NCBI RefSeq assembly: GCF_017571495.1
Contig: NZ_JAGETZ010000004.1
Location: 372,001 to 436,000, forward strand
Direction: 5' to 3'
DNA: 64,000 nt
DNA from: Hymenobacter negativus
GTDB lineage: Bacteria; Bacteroidota; Bacteroidia; Cytophagales; Hymenobacteraceae
Numbering within the stretch: the stretch's first letter is position 1; each line of letters begins with the position of its first letter. Below the pieces are notes generated by a model. That model worked only from the letters and a program-made list of their open reading frames with translations. It ran no database searches and had not been told where the DNA came from. The translations under genes were made by a program, and so were the position numbers. Positions 7,708-16,905 of the stretch are shown in pieces.

Positions 7708-8409
7708 CTACACCAGTTGCACTGCCCCTACCGGCACTGCTACCACCTTGGTGGCAAATACCTTGCGTAGCACTAAGTGCGTAGGCAGATAAATCACCAC
7801 AAAAAGCACCGCCATCCAGGCCAGCAAGTAGAGCGGGGCGGGCAGCATGGTCTGGGCTTTGGCATCATCGAAACCAAAGACGTAGTTGATGTTAACTGGG
7901 ATTTTGGCATCGGCCAGCACCGTGCCGGCGGCCGGTAGGAAGAAGTAGGCCACTAAGCACAGGCTCCAACCCAGCGCCGTCCAGGCCCAGAGCGCCCGAC
8001 GGTCGTAGCCCAAGCGCTTGAGCAGAAAGAGCAGTAAAAAAGGCAGCCAGCCATGGAAGAACGACAGCCCGCGCAGAAACAGCGAGCGGTTTTCATCGAA
8101 CATGTAGGACGTAAGACCCACCAGGCGTACGCCCGCCAGCTCGCCGACGAAGTCCACGCACCACAGCACCTGCGGCAGCAAAATGCCCACCGCTGCCATG
8201 GATGCCGGCAGCGCCCGCTCGGTCCAGAGGCTGATAAAGCTCAGCAGCAGCGCCACGTCGCAGAAGTACAGGAAATTGGTGGGGCCGTAGTTGCGGTAGT
8301 ACACGGGCACCATCACCAGCAAAAAGGCGCTGACCAACAGCTTCAATGGCAGTGGCAAGCGGGGCGAAACGGGAAGGAGCGGCATCATGGCCAAAAGGGG
8401 CGCTACCAC
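7708..8409 (-). CDS. Uncharacterised multi-pass membrane protein
   Basis: A 233-residue protein with about six hydrophobic segments: near 20-40, 45-62, 68-85, 115-132, 140-160 and 190-215. Recognisable landmarks are YRNYGPTNFLYFCDVALLL, MFDENRSLFLRGLSFFHGW and FLPAAGTVLADAKIPVNINYVFGF. I know similar uncharacterised membrane proteins from other bacteria but no function. Alternative starts at 8388 and 8385 (MMPLLPVSP) would drop 7-8 residues and cannot be excluded. It is monocistronic, flanked by a repeat on the 3' side. Confidence 0.75.
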   Translation of the reverse strand: MVAPLLAMMPLLPVSPRLPLPLKLLVSAFLLVMVPVYYRNYGPTNFLYFCDVALLLSFISLWTERALPASMAAVGILLPQVLWCVDFVGELAGVRLVGLTSYMFDENRSLFLRGLSFFHGWLPFLLLFLLKRLGYDRRALWAWTALGWSLCLVAYFFLPAAGTVLADAKIPVNINYVFGFDDAKAQTMLPAPLYLLAWMAVLFVVIYLPTHLVLRKVFATKVVAVPVGAVQLV

Positions 8410-8702
8410 CGGGCTGCCACACGAGCAACCGGCTTAGCTGAAGCGAAATACGGCGAAGCTTTGCGGGCAGCCGCACCAGAATTCAGACTTCCGGGACTTT
8501 CTTCACACCACAATTACCTATATAACTACTTGATATAAAGCAATTATATCTTTCATCTTATTAGACTTTTTACATTAATAAAATAGCCTCTTAATCGGTG
8601 TATTTTACCACTTCTGATTTGGCCGCATTATTGCCAAGGCGGGACCGGGGCAGCCACGGCGGCCCGCTTTGCCGTTAAAGGCCCATCCAATCTTTTGCTC
8701 CC

Positions 8703-9290
8703 ATGAAAAACATCCATATCCTCGCCGCTTTGTTGTTGGCCCTGCCGGTAGCCGCCGTGGCCCAAACCACCAAGCCTACAACCACTACCACAACCAAGCC
8801 CACCACAACCACCACTACTGCTCCGGCAGGCACCCAGCAGCAAACCGAAGTAACCGAGGACCTAGACCCCGCCACCGGCAAGGTCATTCGACGCACCACC
8901 CGTACCATCAATGTGCCAGTGGGCACCGCACCCGCACCGTCGTCTACCAGCACAACGATTAGCGACGAAGACGCTCCCGTAGCTGCCGCGTCTGATGCCC
9001 AGGTCAGCACGTTTCTGCGCAAGAAAACGACTGTGAGCACCCTCACTACCTCCGGCCTGCTCAGCGCCTATGATGCCTTTATGAACCGCGTGCGCGACGA
9101 CCGGTCGAACTGGAAACCGAGCGACTGGACCGCTGCCGCTGGCATTCTCAGCAGCCTCAATGGCCGTTACCAGCAGCTCCGCAGCAGCTTTTCGCTAGAT
9201 GACAAGCTGACCATCCGCTCGCAGCAAGCCGAGTTCCAGGCCCTGCGTACCGCCAAGCAGATTTCGACGCAGGTGTCAGACAAGCTGTAG
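8703..9290 (+). CDS. Secreted Thr-rich protein of unknown function
   Basis: A 195-residue protein. A signal peptide (residues 1-20, cut after AVAQ) is followed by a low-complexity Thr/Pro/Lys linker (TTTTTKPTTTTT, about 22-40), a charged section with RRTTRTINVPVGTAP and a folded-looking C-terminal domain from about 100 on (FMNRVRDDRSNWKPSDWTAA, LNGRYQQLR). The repeat-rich linker suggests an exported protein tethered or extended from the surface or in the periplasm. I do not recognise the family. The gene ends 13 nt before a large hairpin element at 9303. Confidence 0.75.
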   Translation: MKNIHILAALLLALPVAAVAQTTKPTTTTTTKPTTTTTTAPAGTQQQTEVTEDLDPATGKVIRRTTRTINVPVGTAPAPSSTSTTISDEDAPVAAASDAQVSTFLRKKTTVSTLTTSGLLSAYDAFMNRVRDDRSNWKPSDWTAAAGILSSLNGRYQQLRSSFSLDDKLTIRSQQAEFQALRTAKQISTQVSDKL

Positions 9291-9302
9291 CCTGCGCAGC
9301 CA

Positions 9303-9393
9303 GCACGTGTACCCCGAATTTCCAATTCGGCCGCCTGAACGGATGCTAATAGCTTGTTCAAGCGGCCGAATTGGAAATTCGGGGTACACGTGC
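9303..9393. repeat. Long perfect-arm hairpin element (GTACCCCGAATTTCC family), full copy
   Basis: The 32-nt arms at 9303-9334 and 9362-9393 are exact reverse complements, starting GCACGTGTACCCCGAATTTCC, around a 27-nt centre. It lies 12 nt after the stop of the secreted protein gene. Related copies are at 1740-1780 and 63329-63428, with a diverged form at 24255-24343. It could stop transcription or protect the mRNA 3' end; no T-run follows on the plus strand. Confidence 0.85.
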
Positions 9394-9471
9394 TTATGAG
9401 CCTTGCTGCCCGCCGTGCACAACCTCAGCCGCAGGAATGGGGTATTACCCGCACCTCCACTCCCCTTTCTG

Positions 9472-11259
9472 ATGGCAAAACACACTTATAACCTTGGCCT
9501 GATTGGCAACTGCGCCTTCCTCGGCCTCATTGGGACCGATACCGCCGTGCGCTGGCTCTGCTGGCCCCGATTTGATAGCAGCTTCGTGTTCGGCAGCCTG
9601 CTCGATGACAACAAGGGCGGCGAATACAGCATTCGCCCCGCCGCAGCCGGTACGTTCGAGTCGGAGCAGTACTACGAGCCCAACACCAACGTGCTGCGCA
9701 CCGAAATCACGACGGCCGACGGCCGCTACCGCGTCACGGATTTTGCCCCGCGTTTCGCCCAATACGAGCGGTACTACAAGCCGCTGATGTTTATTCGGAA
9801 AGTAGAGCCGCTGCTGGGCACGCCCCGCGTGCGGGTGGCCTGCCGCCCGGTGGGCAAGTACGGCGAGTTGGAGCTTACGCGCCGCCGCAGCTCCAACCAC
9901 ATTGCCTTTTTGGGTTTGGAAGAGGAAATCCGCCTCACCACCAACATCCCACTCACCTACGTGCTTGATGAGGAAGACTTCGTGCTGAACGAAACCAAAT
10001 ACCTCGTGCTCACCTACGGCGCGCCGCTCGAAGCGCCCCTGGAACGCACCGCTGAGCAGTTTTTGGTGAATACCGAAGAGTATTGGCGCAAGTGGGTGAA
10101 GAGCACCAGCATCGGCAGCTTCCATCAGAGCGCGGTTATTCGGTCAGCGCTGGCGCTCAAGATTCACCAGTACGAAGACACCGGGGCCATCATCGCGGCC
10201 ACCACCACCAGCCTGCCCGAAGCCCCCGGCAGCACCCGCAACTGGGACTACCGCTACTGCTGGATGCGCGACACGTTCTATATTCTCACGGCCTTCAATA
10301 GCATCGGCCACTTCGAGGAAATGGAGCGCTACTTCCACTTCATCGCCAACATTACCACCAAGGCCCAAGACAAGTACCAGCCACTCTACAGCATCAGCGG
10401 CCGGGCCGATTTGGTGGAAACCGAGTTGCCATTGGCCGGCTACCTCGGCAACCAGCCCGTGCGCATCGGCAACGACGCCTACACGCATATCCAGAACGAT
10501 GTGTACGGGCAGGTGCTGGTGGCCCTGCTGCCGCTCTATGTCGATGCTCGCTTCGTGCACCCTACCCAATTGCCCCCCGAAAAGCTGGCCTCAGAAGCCC
10601 TGCACTTCATGGAAACTACCCTCGACCAGCCCGACGCCGGCCTCTGGGAGTTCCGCCACATCGCGCAGCGCCACTGCTATACCTTCCTGTTTCACTGGGC
10701 TGGTGGCCACGCGGCGCGACAGGTAGCGCGCCGCCTCGGCCACACCGAGATGGAAGCTCGGGCCACCCGCCTTATAGACGCCGCTACTGACCGAATCGAG
10801 CAATGCTACGACGCCGAACGCGGCGCATACACCAACGCCATCGGCTCCGAAAACCTCGACGCCAGCACCCTACAGCTCATCCTCATGGGCTACCTCGACC
10901 CTAGTTCTGAGAAAGCCAAAAAGCACCTCATTGAGCTGGAAAAGGAGTTAAAAACCCCCGAAGGCCTTTTCTACCGCTACCGCCACCCCGACGATTTCGG
11001 TACACCCGAAACTACGTTCCTCATCTGCTCCTTCTGGTACGTGGAGGCCCTAGCCTGCGTCGGCCGCCTCGAAGAAGCCAAAACCGAGTTCGAAAAGCTC
11101 ACCCAATACACCAACCACCTCGGCCTCCTCTCCGAAGACGTGGACGCCAAAACCGGCTCGCAGTGGGGCAACTTCCCCCAAGCCTACAGCCATGTGGGCA
11201 TGGTGAACGCCGCCTACCGCATCGCCCAGCGGCTGGATAAGCCGCATTTCGTGGGGTAG
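9472..11259 (+). CDS. Glycoside hydrolase family 15 protein (glucoamylase/trehalase-like)
   Basis: A 595-residue cytosolic GH15-type enzyme. The N-terminal beta-sandwich domain starts MAKHTYNLGLIGNCAFLGLIGTD and continues WLCWPRFDSSFVFGSLLD; the (alpha/alpha)6 catalytic domain begins near residue 235 with RNWDYRYCWMRDTFYILTAF, and GLWEFRHIAQRHCYTFLFHWAGG holds the likely general-acid glutamate. The lengths and motifs match bacterial proteins annotated as glucan 1,4-alpha-glucosidase or trehalase. The fused trehalose synthase/phosphatase gene 640 nt downstream suggests trehalose or short alpha-glucan turnover, but substrate cannot be fixed. The start at 9472 is chosen because the conserved N-terminus begins there; an in-frame ATG at 9403 adds 23 non-family residues and overlaps the hairpin region. 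Confidence 0.88.
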   Translation: MAKHTYNLGLIGNCAFLGLIGTDTAVRWLCWPRFDSSFVFGSLLDDNKGGEYSIRPAAAGTFESEQYYEPNTNVLRTEITTADGRYRVTDFAPRFAQYERYYKPLMFIRKVEPLLGTPRVRVACRPVGKYGELELTRRRSSNHIAFLGLEEEIRLTTNIPLTYVLDEEDFVLNETKYLVLTYGAPLEAPLERTAEQFLVNTEEYWRKWVKSTSIGSFHQSAVIRSALALKIHQYEDTGAIIAATTTSLPEAPGSTRNWDYRYCWMRDTFYILTAFNSIGHFEEMERYFHFIANITTKAQDKYQPLYSISGRADLVETELPLAGYLGNQPVRIGNDAYTHIQNDVYGQVLVALLPLYVDARFVHPTQLPPEKLASEALHFMETTLDQPDAGLWEFRHIAQRHCYTFLFHWAGGHAARQVARRLGHTEMEARATRLIDAATDRIEQCYDAERGAYTNAIGSENLDASTLQLILMGYLDPSSEKAKKHLIELEKELKTPEGLFYRYRHPDDFGTPETTFLICSFWYVEALACVGRLEEAKTEFEKLTQYTNHLGLLSEDVDAKTGSQWGNFPQAYSHVGMVNAAYRIAQRLDKPHFVG

Positions 11260-11338
11260 CATCAACACACGCAATGCGCCCCAATGCGTCTTTGTGATGC
11301 AACCAAATGCCAGAAGCGGTAAACCCCATTATTGAAAG

Positions 11339-11364
11339 GCCCCAACACTACGCAGTGTTGGGGC
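11339..11364 (+). terminator. Terminator after the GH15 gene (bidirectional)
   Basis: GCCCCAACACT (11339-11349) and AGTGTTGGGGC (11354-11364) pair perfectly around ACGC, followed by TTTT. It also faces the minus-strand gene ending at 11386. Confidence 0.85.
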
Positions 11365-11385
11365 TTTTCTATACATTAATGATGT

Positions 11386-11820
11386 CTATCTAGCTTCGTT
11401 AATAGCAATTTCCCCCTCCCAAAAACAGGCTATCAAGTAATCCATATAAGGGTCTTTACCCGTTTCATTCAAGCACCACTGCCAGTCGACAATTTCTTCA
11501 TTGGTTGGAATGACTAATTCACTATCGTTCTCAAAATGAAGTGTCAGATTGTAGGCAATATCAAGCGTCACGCTCGCAACTTCCTTTCTCATATGGGCCG
11601 CCACAATTGTGCTCTTAGCTACAAAATCTTTATCAACTACCGTTTCAAATGATTTATAGTTAGTACGCAACCAGGCATTTAACATTCCTTCATCAGGCGA
11701 AATCAGATTCTGGGCAGAGAGGTAATAGTCGCCGAAGTCTAAAGTCCAGTTGTCGCCTATACGAAACGAATGGATGAATGAGCCAACCAGCTTGTCGTTA
11801 AGTATTTCCAGTGCTTTCAT
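11386..11820 (-). CDS. Hypothetical protein, AT-richer than neighbours
   Basis: A 144-residue soluble protein without a recognised family. It has alternating hydrophobic/polar strands (SFRIGDNWTLDFGDYYLSAQ, ASVTLDIAYNLTLHFENDSELVIP) that suggest a small beta-rich fold, and an acidic C-terminus (WCLNETGKDPYMDYLIACFWEGE). This general look is shared by immunity-type and DUF6188-like small proteins, but I cannot assign it. Codon use is clearly AT-richer than the flanking trehalose genes, suggesting a later arrival. It stands alone between a terminator and the trehalose gene. Confidence 0.7.
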   Translation of the reverse strand: MKALEILNDKLVGSFIHSFRIGDNWTLDFGDYYLSAQNLISPDEGMLNAWLRTNYKSFETVVDKDFVAKSTIVAAHMRKEVASVTLDIAYNLTLHFENDSELVIPTNEEIVDWQWCLNETGKDPYMDYLIACFWEGEIAINEAR

Positions 11821-11894
11821 TTACCTACTCATTGACTGATGCGTCCTTATTCGTAGGCACCAAAGTAGTTAATGAATGAGGACGCATCAAGAAT

Positions 11895-14078
11895 TTATCC
11901 AATCAGCTTCCGCAGCAGCTGGCGCACCTCGGTGGGCGAGCCCACGTGGAACCGCGCCGACGAATGCGGCGCCGACCCCACACGCACGGTATAGGCCTCA
12001 GCCGGCAGGGCGCGGAAGGTATCTTCATCGGTGCGGTCGTCGCCCAAAGCGAGGATGAAATCGGGGTTGTACAGGCTGAGCCAGCGGGCCGCTGCCGTTC
12101 CTTTATTGATGCCAGCGTTTTTGATTTCCAGCACCTTGTTGCCTTCCATCACCTGCAGGTCGGTATTAGAGGTCATGAAGGTGAGGTGGTTGAGCAGCTC
12201 GCGGGTGCGCACAGCACCTAACTCGGCATCGACGCGGCGGTAGTGCCACACCAGCGAATATTCCTTTTCCTCGATGAAGGCGCCGGCGGTGCGGGCCACG
12301 TAGAGCTCCAACACCGGGCGAAGCTCTCGTTTCCAGTCGTTGCGCATGGCCTGGAAGAGACTCCAGTCGTCGCCGACGGCGCGGACCCACACACCGTGCT
12401 CGGCAATGAAGTCAATGGGCATGTCACCCAGCCATTTCTCCAGTGTCTGCCGGTCGCGCCCGCTGATGACAACCACGCGGTTTTGTGGGTTGTCGCTCAG
12501 TGCCTTCAGTAGCAGTCGTAGCTCCTGGTCGGGCTGGGCGCGTTGCGGGTTGGCGTGGAAATTCACCAAGGTACCATCGTAGTCGAGCAGCAAAAGGCGG
12601 TGCTTAGCGGCGCGGTAGTCTTCCAGTAGCTGACCGGTGGGCGCGGGCGTGAGGGTTTCGGTGGCCAGGGTTTGCTGCTTCATTTTGGTATAAGCCAGTT
12701 GATTGAGGAAGAGCTTGGTCCAGGAAAAGACGTTATAGCGCTTCACCAGCACTTGCATGGCGGCCATGCGCTGCACCTGGTCTTCCTCGGGCATCACCAA
12801 GGCCTCGTGCATGGCCTCCGCCAGTTGGTTGATGTCGGTTGGATTGATGATGAGGGCATCGGACAGCTCCCGCGCGGCCCCAGCCCGCTCGCTGAGAATG
12901 AGTACCCCGCGCTGGTCGGCTTTGCTGGCGATAAATTCCTTCGCCACGAGGTTCATGCCGTCGCGCATGGGCGTGACAAGCGCCACCTCGGCCAGGCGGT
13001 AGAGGGAGGCCAGCTCTTCCAGCGGCAGTGAGCGGTAGAAGTAGTGAATCGGGTTCCAGGCAATGGTGCGGTACGACGCGTTGATGCGGCCCACCAGCTC
13101 ATCGATTTCTACTTTCAAATCGGCGTATTGTGCCACCTGGTCGCGCGAGGGCACCACTAGCATAATCAGGCTCACCTGCTCGCGCCACTCTGGGTAGCGC
13201 TGCAGCAGCAGTTCGAAGGCCCGTAGGCGCTGGGCAATGCCCTTGGTATAGTCAAGCCGGTCGATGCTCAGAATCACGCGGGTGTCGCGCAGGGCTTCGC
13301 GGTAGGTAGCCTCGTGCTGCTGAGCGGTGTCGGAGGCCGCGGCTTCGGCGTAGCGGTTGTAGTCGATGCCCATCGGGAAAGCATCGACCCGCACGGCACG
13401 GTTTTCCACTTCAATCTGGCCATTGGCAGCCGACAGGCCCAGCACCTGCGACACCGAGCTGAGGAAATGCCGCATGTAGCCGAAGGTGTGGAAGCCAATC
13501 AAATCGGCTCCCAGCATGCCGCGCAGCAACTCGGCCCGCCACGGCAACACCCGAATCAGCTCATAGCTTGGAAACGGGATATGCAGAAAAAAGCCAATCG
13601 TGGCTTCGGGACGAACTTTGCGCAGCATTTCAGGCAGCAGCAGCAGCTGGTAGTCGTGCACCCAGATAGTGTCTTCCGGACCCGCCTGGGCCAGCACCGC
13701 TTCGCAGAATTTTTCGTTCACGGCCACATAGGATTCCCAATGCGACTGCTCGTAGGTAGCAAACTGGGCGAAGTAGTGGAAGGTGGGCCAGAGCGTAGAG
13801 TTGCTGAAGCCCTCATAGAAATCCCGGATTTCGGCTTCGGTCAGAAAAACCGGGGCCATGCTGTCGGCCTGGAGCTGTTCGGTGACGTATTGTTCTTCTT
13901 CAAAGTCGTGCACAAACAGTCCCGGCCAGCCGACCCATACGTTGCCATCGGCCCGGTAGATGGAGCCCAAGCCCGTGGCCAGCCCGCCTTCGCTGGGCTG
14001 AAACGTGAGGCTTTCTTCGGAACGCAAAACTTTTGTGGGGAGGCGATTAGAGACGATTATAGTGCGGGACATAGGCAA
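11895..14078 (-). CDS. Bifunctional trehalose-6-phosphate synthase / trehalose-6-phosphate phosphatase
   Basis: A 727-residue fusion that makes trehalose from UDP-glucose and glucose-6-phosphate. Residues 1 to about 465 are a GT20 OtsA domain: IVSNRLPTKV, GGLATGLGSIY, WVGWPG, VHDYQLLLLPEMLR, GFFLHIPFPSYELIRVLPWR, GFHTFGYMRHFL, SIDRLDYTKGIAQRL, RDGMNLVAKEFIASK and ERAGAARELSDALIINP. Residues from about 495 on are a HAD-type OtsB domain with nucleophile motif DYDGTLVNF (D499), VVISGRDRQTLEKW, the ALGDDRTDEDTFRALP motif near residue 660 and a short tail. Either M1 or M3 (14072) can be the start. Such fusions are known in Bacteroidota. Probable role is osmotic and desiccation protection, supported by the GH15 neighbour. 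Confidence 0.94.
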   Translation of the reverse strand: MPMSRTIIVSNRLPTKVLRSEESLTFQPSEGGLATGLGSIYRADGNVWVGWPGLFVHDFEEEQYVTEQLQADSMAPVFLTEAEIRDFYEGFSNSTLWPTFHYFAQFATYEQSHWESYVAVNEKFCEAVLAQAGPEDTIWVHDYQLLLLPEMLRKVRPEATIGFFLHIPFPSYELIRVLPWRAELLRGMLGADLIGFHTFGYMRHFLSSVSQVLGLSAANGQIEVENRAVRVDAFPMGIDYNRYAEAAASDTAQQHEATYREALRDTRVILSIDRLDYTKGIAQRLRAFELLLQRYPEWREQVSLIMLVVPSRDQVAQYADLKVEIDELVGRINASYRTIAWNPIHYFYRSLPLEELASLYRLAEVALVTPMRDGMNLVAKEFIASKADQRGVLILSERAGAARELSDALIINPTDINQLAEAMHEALVMPEEDQVQRMAAMQVLVKRYNVFSWTKLFLNQLAYTKMKQQTLATETLTPAPTGQLLEDYRAAKHRLLLLDYDGTLVNFHANPQRAQPDQELRLLLKALSDNPQNRVVVISGRDRQTLEKWLGDMPIDFIAEHGVWVRAVGDDWSLFQAMRNDWKRELRPVLELYVARTAGAFIEEKEYSLVWHYRRVDAELGAVRTRELLNHLTFMTSNTDLQVMEGNKVLEIKNAGINKGTAAARWLSLYNPDFILALGDDRTDEDTFRALPAEAYTVRVGSAPHSSARFHVGSPTEVRQLLRKLIG

Positions 14079-14359
14079 TGGGAAAGGTGGAAGGCCTTTA
14101 TGGTTTACGGTATGTAACCGTTTTCAGCCCATATCCTCCCAACTCTGCTCGGCCGTAGTAAGACCGTGCCGGCTCCGAAGGCCTTCCATTGCGGTCTGCT
14201 TCGGCGCTGATTTCCCACTGGTTGTTGGCAGCTGTTAAGGCCCAAACGCGTTGCGCTGTCAGCTTTTTCTGGCACCAATTGTCCTGCTTGCGTATGCCCG
14301 GCTAGCTGCCGACGTTCAGCTACAGATGCACGACCTGCCACTCACCAGCCTTTTTCTCG

Positions 14360-15706
14360 ATGCCCTTCTCCATTACCCACTTCCTACGCGACCGTTTCAT
14401 CCTCACCGCTGACATGGCCGAGCCGGACGAAATTAGGACTGATGTAGAAGCCGGCGTCAGCTTTCGCGGGACCAACTTATGGGTCCTCATATTCGCCATT
14501 GTCATTGCCTCGGTTGGGCTCAACGTCAATTCCACGGCCGCCATCACCGGCGCCATGCTCATTTCGCCGCTGATGGGCCCCATCGTGGGCATCGGCTTCG
14601 GCGCAGCCACGATGGAAGTGCCACTGATGCGCCGGGGGCTCAAAAACCTGTTGCTGGCCATGGTCATCAGCCTAGCTGTTTCGACTATTTATTTCTACCT
14701 CACGCCCCTCAGCGAGGCGGGCTCAGAGCTACTGGCCCGCACCACCCCCAACACCTGGGATGTGCTTATTGCTCTGTTTGGCGGGGCAGCGGGAGCCGTG
14801 GGCCTTACCCGGCGCGGACGCGGCAACGTCATTCCCGGGGTGGCCATTGCCACGGCGCTCATGCCGCCTCTCTGCACGGCGGGCTACGGGCTGGCTACGG
14901 GCCAGTGGAATTATTGCAGTGGGGCGATGTACCTGTTTTTCATCAACTGCGTGTTTATCTGCCTCTCCACTTTCCTGGTGGTGCGGTTGCTGCCCCTGCC
15001 CCGCCGCACGTTTGTGGACGATGCCACGGCGCGGCGGGTGCGGGTTTCCATCTGGACGCTGGCTGTGCTCACGGCCGCACCCAGCGTGTATCTGGCCGTA
15101 GGCATCGTGCGCGACACCGCTTTCAACCACAATGCCCAACAATTCATTGAGCAGGAGCTTATTCGATTGCCGGGCACCTACGTCCTCACCCGCCGCATCA
15201 AGCCCGAAGAGCGCAGCCTCAACCTGCTGCTGGCCGGCAAATACCTCGACCGCCCCGCCATGGCTGCCCTCACCCGCAAACTACCGGAATACGGCCTGCG
15301 CCGCGCCAAGCTCACTATTCGCCAAGGCATGGCGCAGCTCGATTCGGCCACGGCCCAGGCGCTGCGCACCAACGTATTGGAAGATATGCGCAACCGCGAC
15401 CAGCAGGCCTATACCGAATACGAAGCCCGCTTCGCCCAGCTCCAGCAGCAGATGGCCAATCAGCAATTGGCTCCTTCTTTACCCAATGCCCTGCAAGTGT
15501 TGCGCGAGGCCCAAATCAACTTCCCCCAAGTACGCCAGCTCGGCCTGAGCCAACTCATCCGCCCCGCTACCGACTCACTCCACGCCGATACCACGGTAGT
15601 AGTAGCCGTACGTTACAAGCAGATGCTGAAGCCCGCCGAACAGCAGCGCTTCAGCAAGTGGCTGCAGGCCCGGCTCGGCCCACGCCCGGTACTGCTGGCG
15701 GAGTGA
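14360..15706 (+). CDS. DUF389 family membrane protein (TIGR00341-like)
   Basis: A 448-residue protein. The N-terminal DUF389 domain (about 30-250) has the diagnostic blocks LIFAIVIASVGLNVNSTAAITGAMLISPLMGPI and GVAIATALMPPLCTAGYGLATG, in six or so membrane helices. Residues about 260-448 form a soluble, periplasmic-looking domain (VLTRRIKPEERSLNLLLAGKYLDRP, then a Gln-rich coil near 360-375). The biochemical role of DUF389 is unknown. The gene stands alone; the 280-bp upstream region shows no clear promoter match. Confidence 0.88.
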   Translation: MPFSITHFLRDRFILTADMAEPDEIRTDVEAGVSFRGTNLWVLIFAIVIASVGLNVNSTAAITGAMLISPLMGPIVGIGFGAATMEVPLMRRGLKNLLLAMVISLAVSTIYFYLTPLSEAGSELLARTTPNTWDVLIALFGGAAGAVGLTRRGRGNVIPGVAIATALMPPLCTAGYGLATGQWNYCSGAMYLFFINCVFICLSTFLVVRLLPLPRRTFVDDATARRVRVSIWTLAVLTAAPSVYLAVGIVRDTAFNHNAQQFIEQELIRLPGTYVLTRRIKPEERSLNLLLAGKYLDRPAMAALTRKLPEYGLRRAKLTIRQGMAQLDSATAQALRTNVLEDMRNRDQQAYTEYEARFAQLQQQMANQQLAPSLPNALQVLREAQINFPQVRQLGLSQLIRPATDSLHADTTVVVAVRYKQMLKPAEQQRFSKWLQARLGPRPVLLAE

Positions 15707-15718
15707 AACCGCAGCATC

Positions 15719-16849
15719 TTAATCTAAAGCCTGGGCCAAATCAGCTAGCAAGTCCTCAATAGGCTCGATGCCCACGCTCAGCCGCACCAGCCCCACCGTG
15801 ATGCCCAATTCCGCCCGTTGCGCATCCGTCAAAGCCCGATGGGAAGTGGAGAGCGGGTGCGAGCACGAGGAGTCCACGCCCGCCAATGAAGGCGCAAATG
15901 GAAACCGCTCGCTTCGTTGCATAAAGCGGTTGACCACTGCCGCATCATCCGGTAGCCGGAATGAGAGCATGCCACCAAAGCGGCCCGCGCCCTGCGTCAC
16001 TGCCAGCGCATGCTGCGGGTGGTCGGGCAGGCCAGGGTAGTATACGGCCTGCACGGCCGGGTGCTCGGCCAGAAACTCGGCCACCACCAGTGCGTTTTCG
16101 CTGTGGGCCGCCACGCGCAGGCGCATGGTTTTCATGCCGCGCACGGCCAGCCAGCTTTCCATCGGGCTCAACGTGAGGCCAAATACGACGCCAATTTGCC
16201 GGAGCCGGGCCGCGTCTTCCGCCGTGCGGGCTACTACTGCGCCAGCCGTCACATCAGAGTGGCCGGCCAGGTATTTGGTTACGCTGTGCAGCACCAGGTC
16301 GGCCCCATAGGCCAGCGGCCGGGTGAGTACGGGTGTTGAAAACGTGTTGTCTACCACCAGTTTCAGGCCGTGGCGGTGGCACTCCTTAGCTGCCGCGTGC
16401 AGGTCTACCACGCGCAGCAGCGGGTTGCTCATGGTTTCGCAGAGCAGCAGCTTGGAATTTGGCTGTGCATAGCCCGCGAGGTCGTACAGGCTTTCAAACG
16501 GCACGTAGCTCACCGAAATGCCCAGCCGCGACAGCTCCAGATTCAGTAGCGCCGCCGAGCCCCCGTAGATGTCGGCCGCGCACAGCACGTGGTCGCCAGC
16601 CTGGCAGTACGTGAGCATGGCCGCGAAGATAGCCGCCATGCCCGAGCCCGTGGCCACCGCGCCGGCGCCGCCCTCCCAGCGGTTCACGGCCCCGGCCAGC
16701 TCGTCAGAGTTGGGGTTGCCATTGCGCGAGTACATGTAGCTACTTCCCGGCTCGTCGAAGTATTGCTGCACCGCGTCAAGGTCCTCAAACTTGAAAACCG
16801 ACGTTTGATAGATGGGCGTGATTTTGGGATGAATAGTTGGCTGGTCCAT
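15719..16849 (-). CDS. Cys/Met metabolism PLP enzyme (cystathionine gamma-synthase / beta-lyase family)
   Basis: A 376-residue fold-type I PLP enzyme of the trans-sulfuration family. Landmarks are YMYSRNGNPNSDELAGAVNRWEGG near the N-terminus, ATGSGMAAIFAAMLTYCQAGDHVL, the PLP-aspartate region LVVDNTFSTPVLTRPL, the Schiff-base lysine K192 in SVTKYLAGHSDVTAG, and the C-terminal GVDSSCSHPLSTSHRALTDAQR and LVRLSVGIEPIEDLLADL. The family covers cystathionine gamma-synthase, gamma-lyase, beta-lyase and O-acylhomoserine sulfhydrylase, and I cannot separate these by eye. No riboswitch is visible in the short upstream gap. It is followed upstream, on the same strand, by the AI-2E family gene. Confidence 0.9.
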   Translation of the reverse strand: MDQPTIHPKITPIYQTSVFKFEDLDAVQQYFDEPGSSYMYSRNGNPNSDELAGAVNRWEGGAGAVATGSGMAAIFAAMLTYCQAGDHVLCAADIYGGSAALLNLELSRLGISVSYVPFESLYDLAGYAQPNSKLLLCETMSNPLLRVVDLHAAAKECHRHGLKLVVDNTFSTPVLTRPLAYGADLVLHSVTKYLAGHSDVTAGAVVARTAEDAARLRQIGVVFGLTLSPMESWLAVRGMKTMRLRVAAHSENALVVAEFLAEHPAVQAVYYPGLPDHPQHALAVTQGAGRFGGMLSFRLPDDAAVVNRFMQRSERFPFAPSLAGVDSSCSHPLSTSHRALTDAQRAELGITVGLVRLSVGIEPIEDLLADLAQALD

Positions 16850-16905
16850 GAAAGCAAAAGCAGTGCGTTACGGTACAAAGGTCGGCAGCCGCTTTCAGCT
16901 TCCGG

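Noticed and set aside
16850-16905. SAM riboswitch upstream of the cystathionine synthase/lyase-like gene
   Set aside because: The gap is 56 bp to the next gene and shows no riboswitch-like helices.
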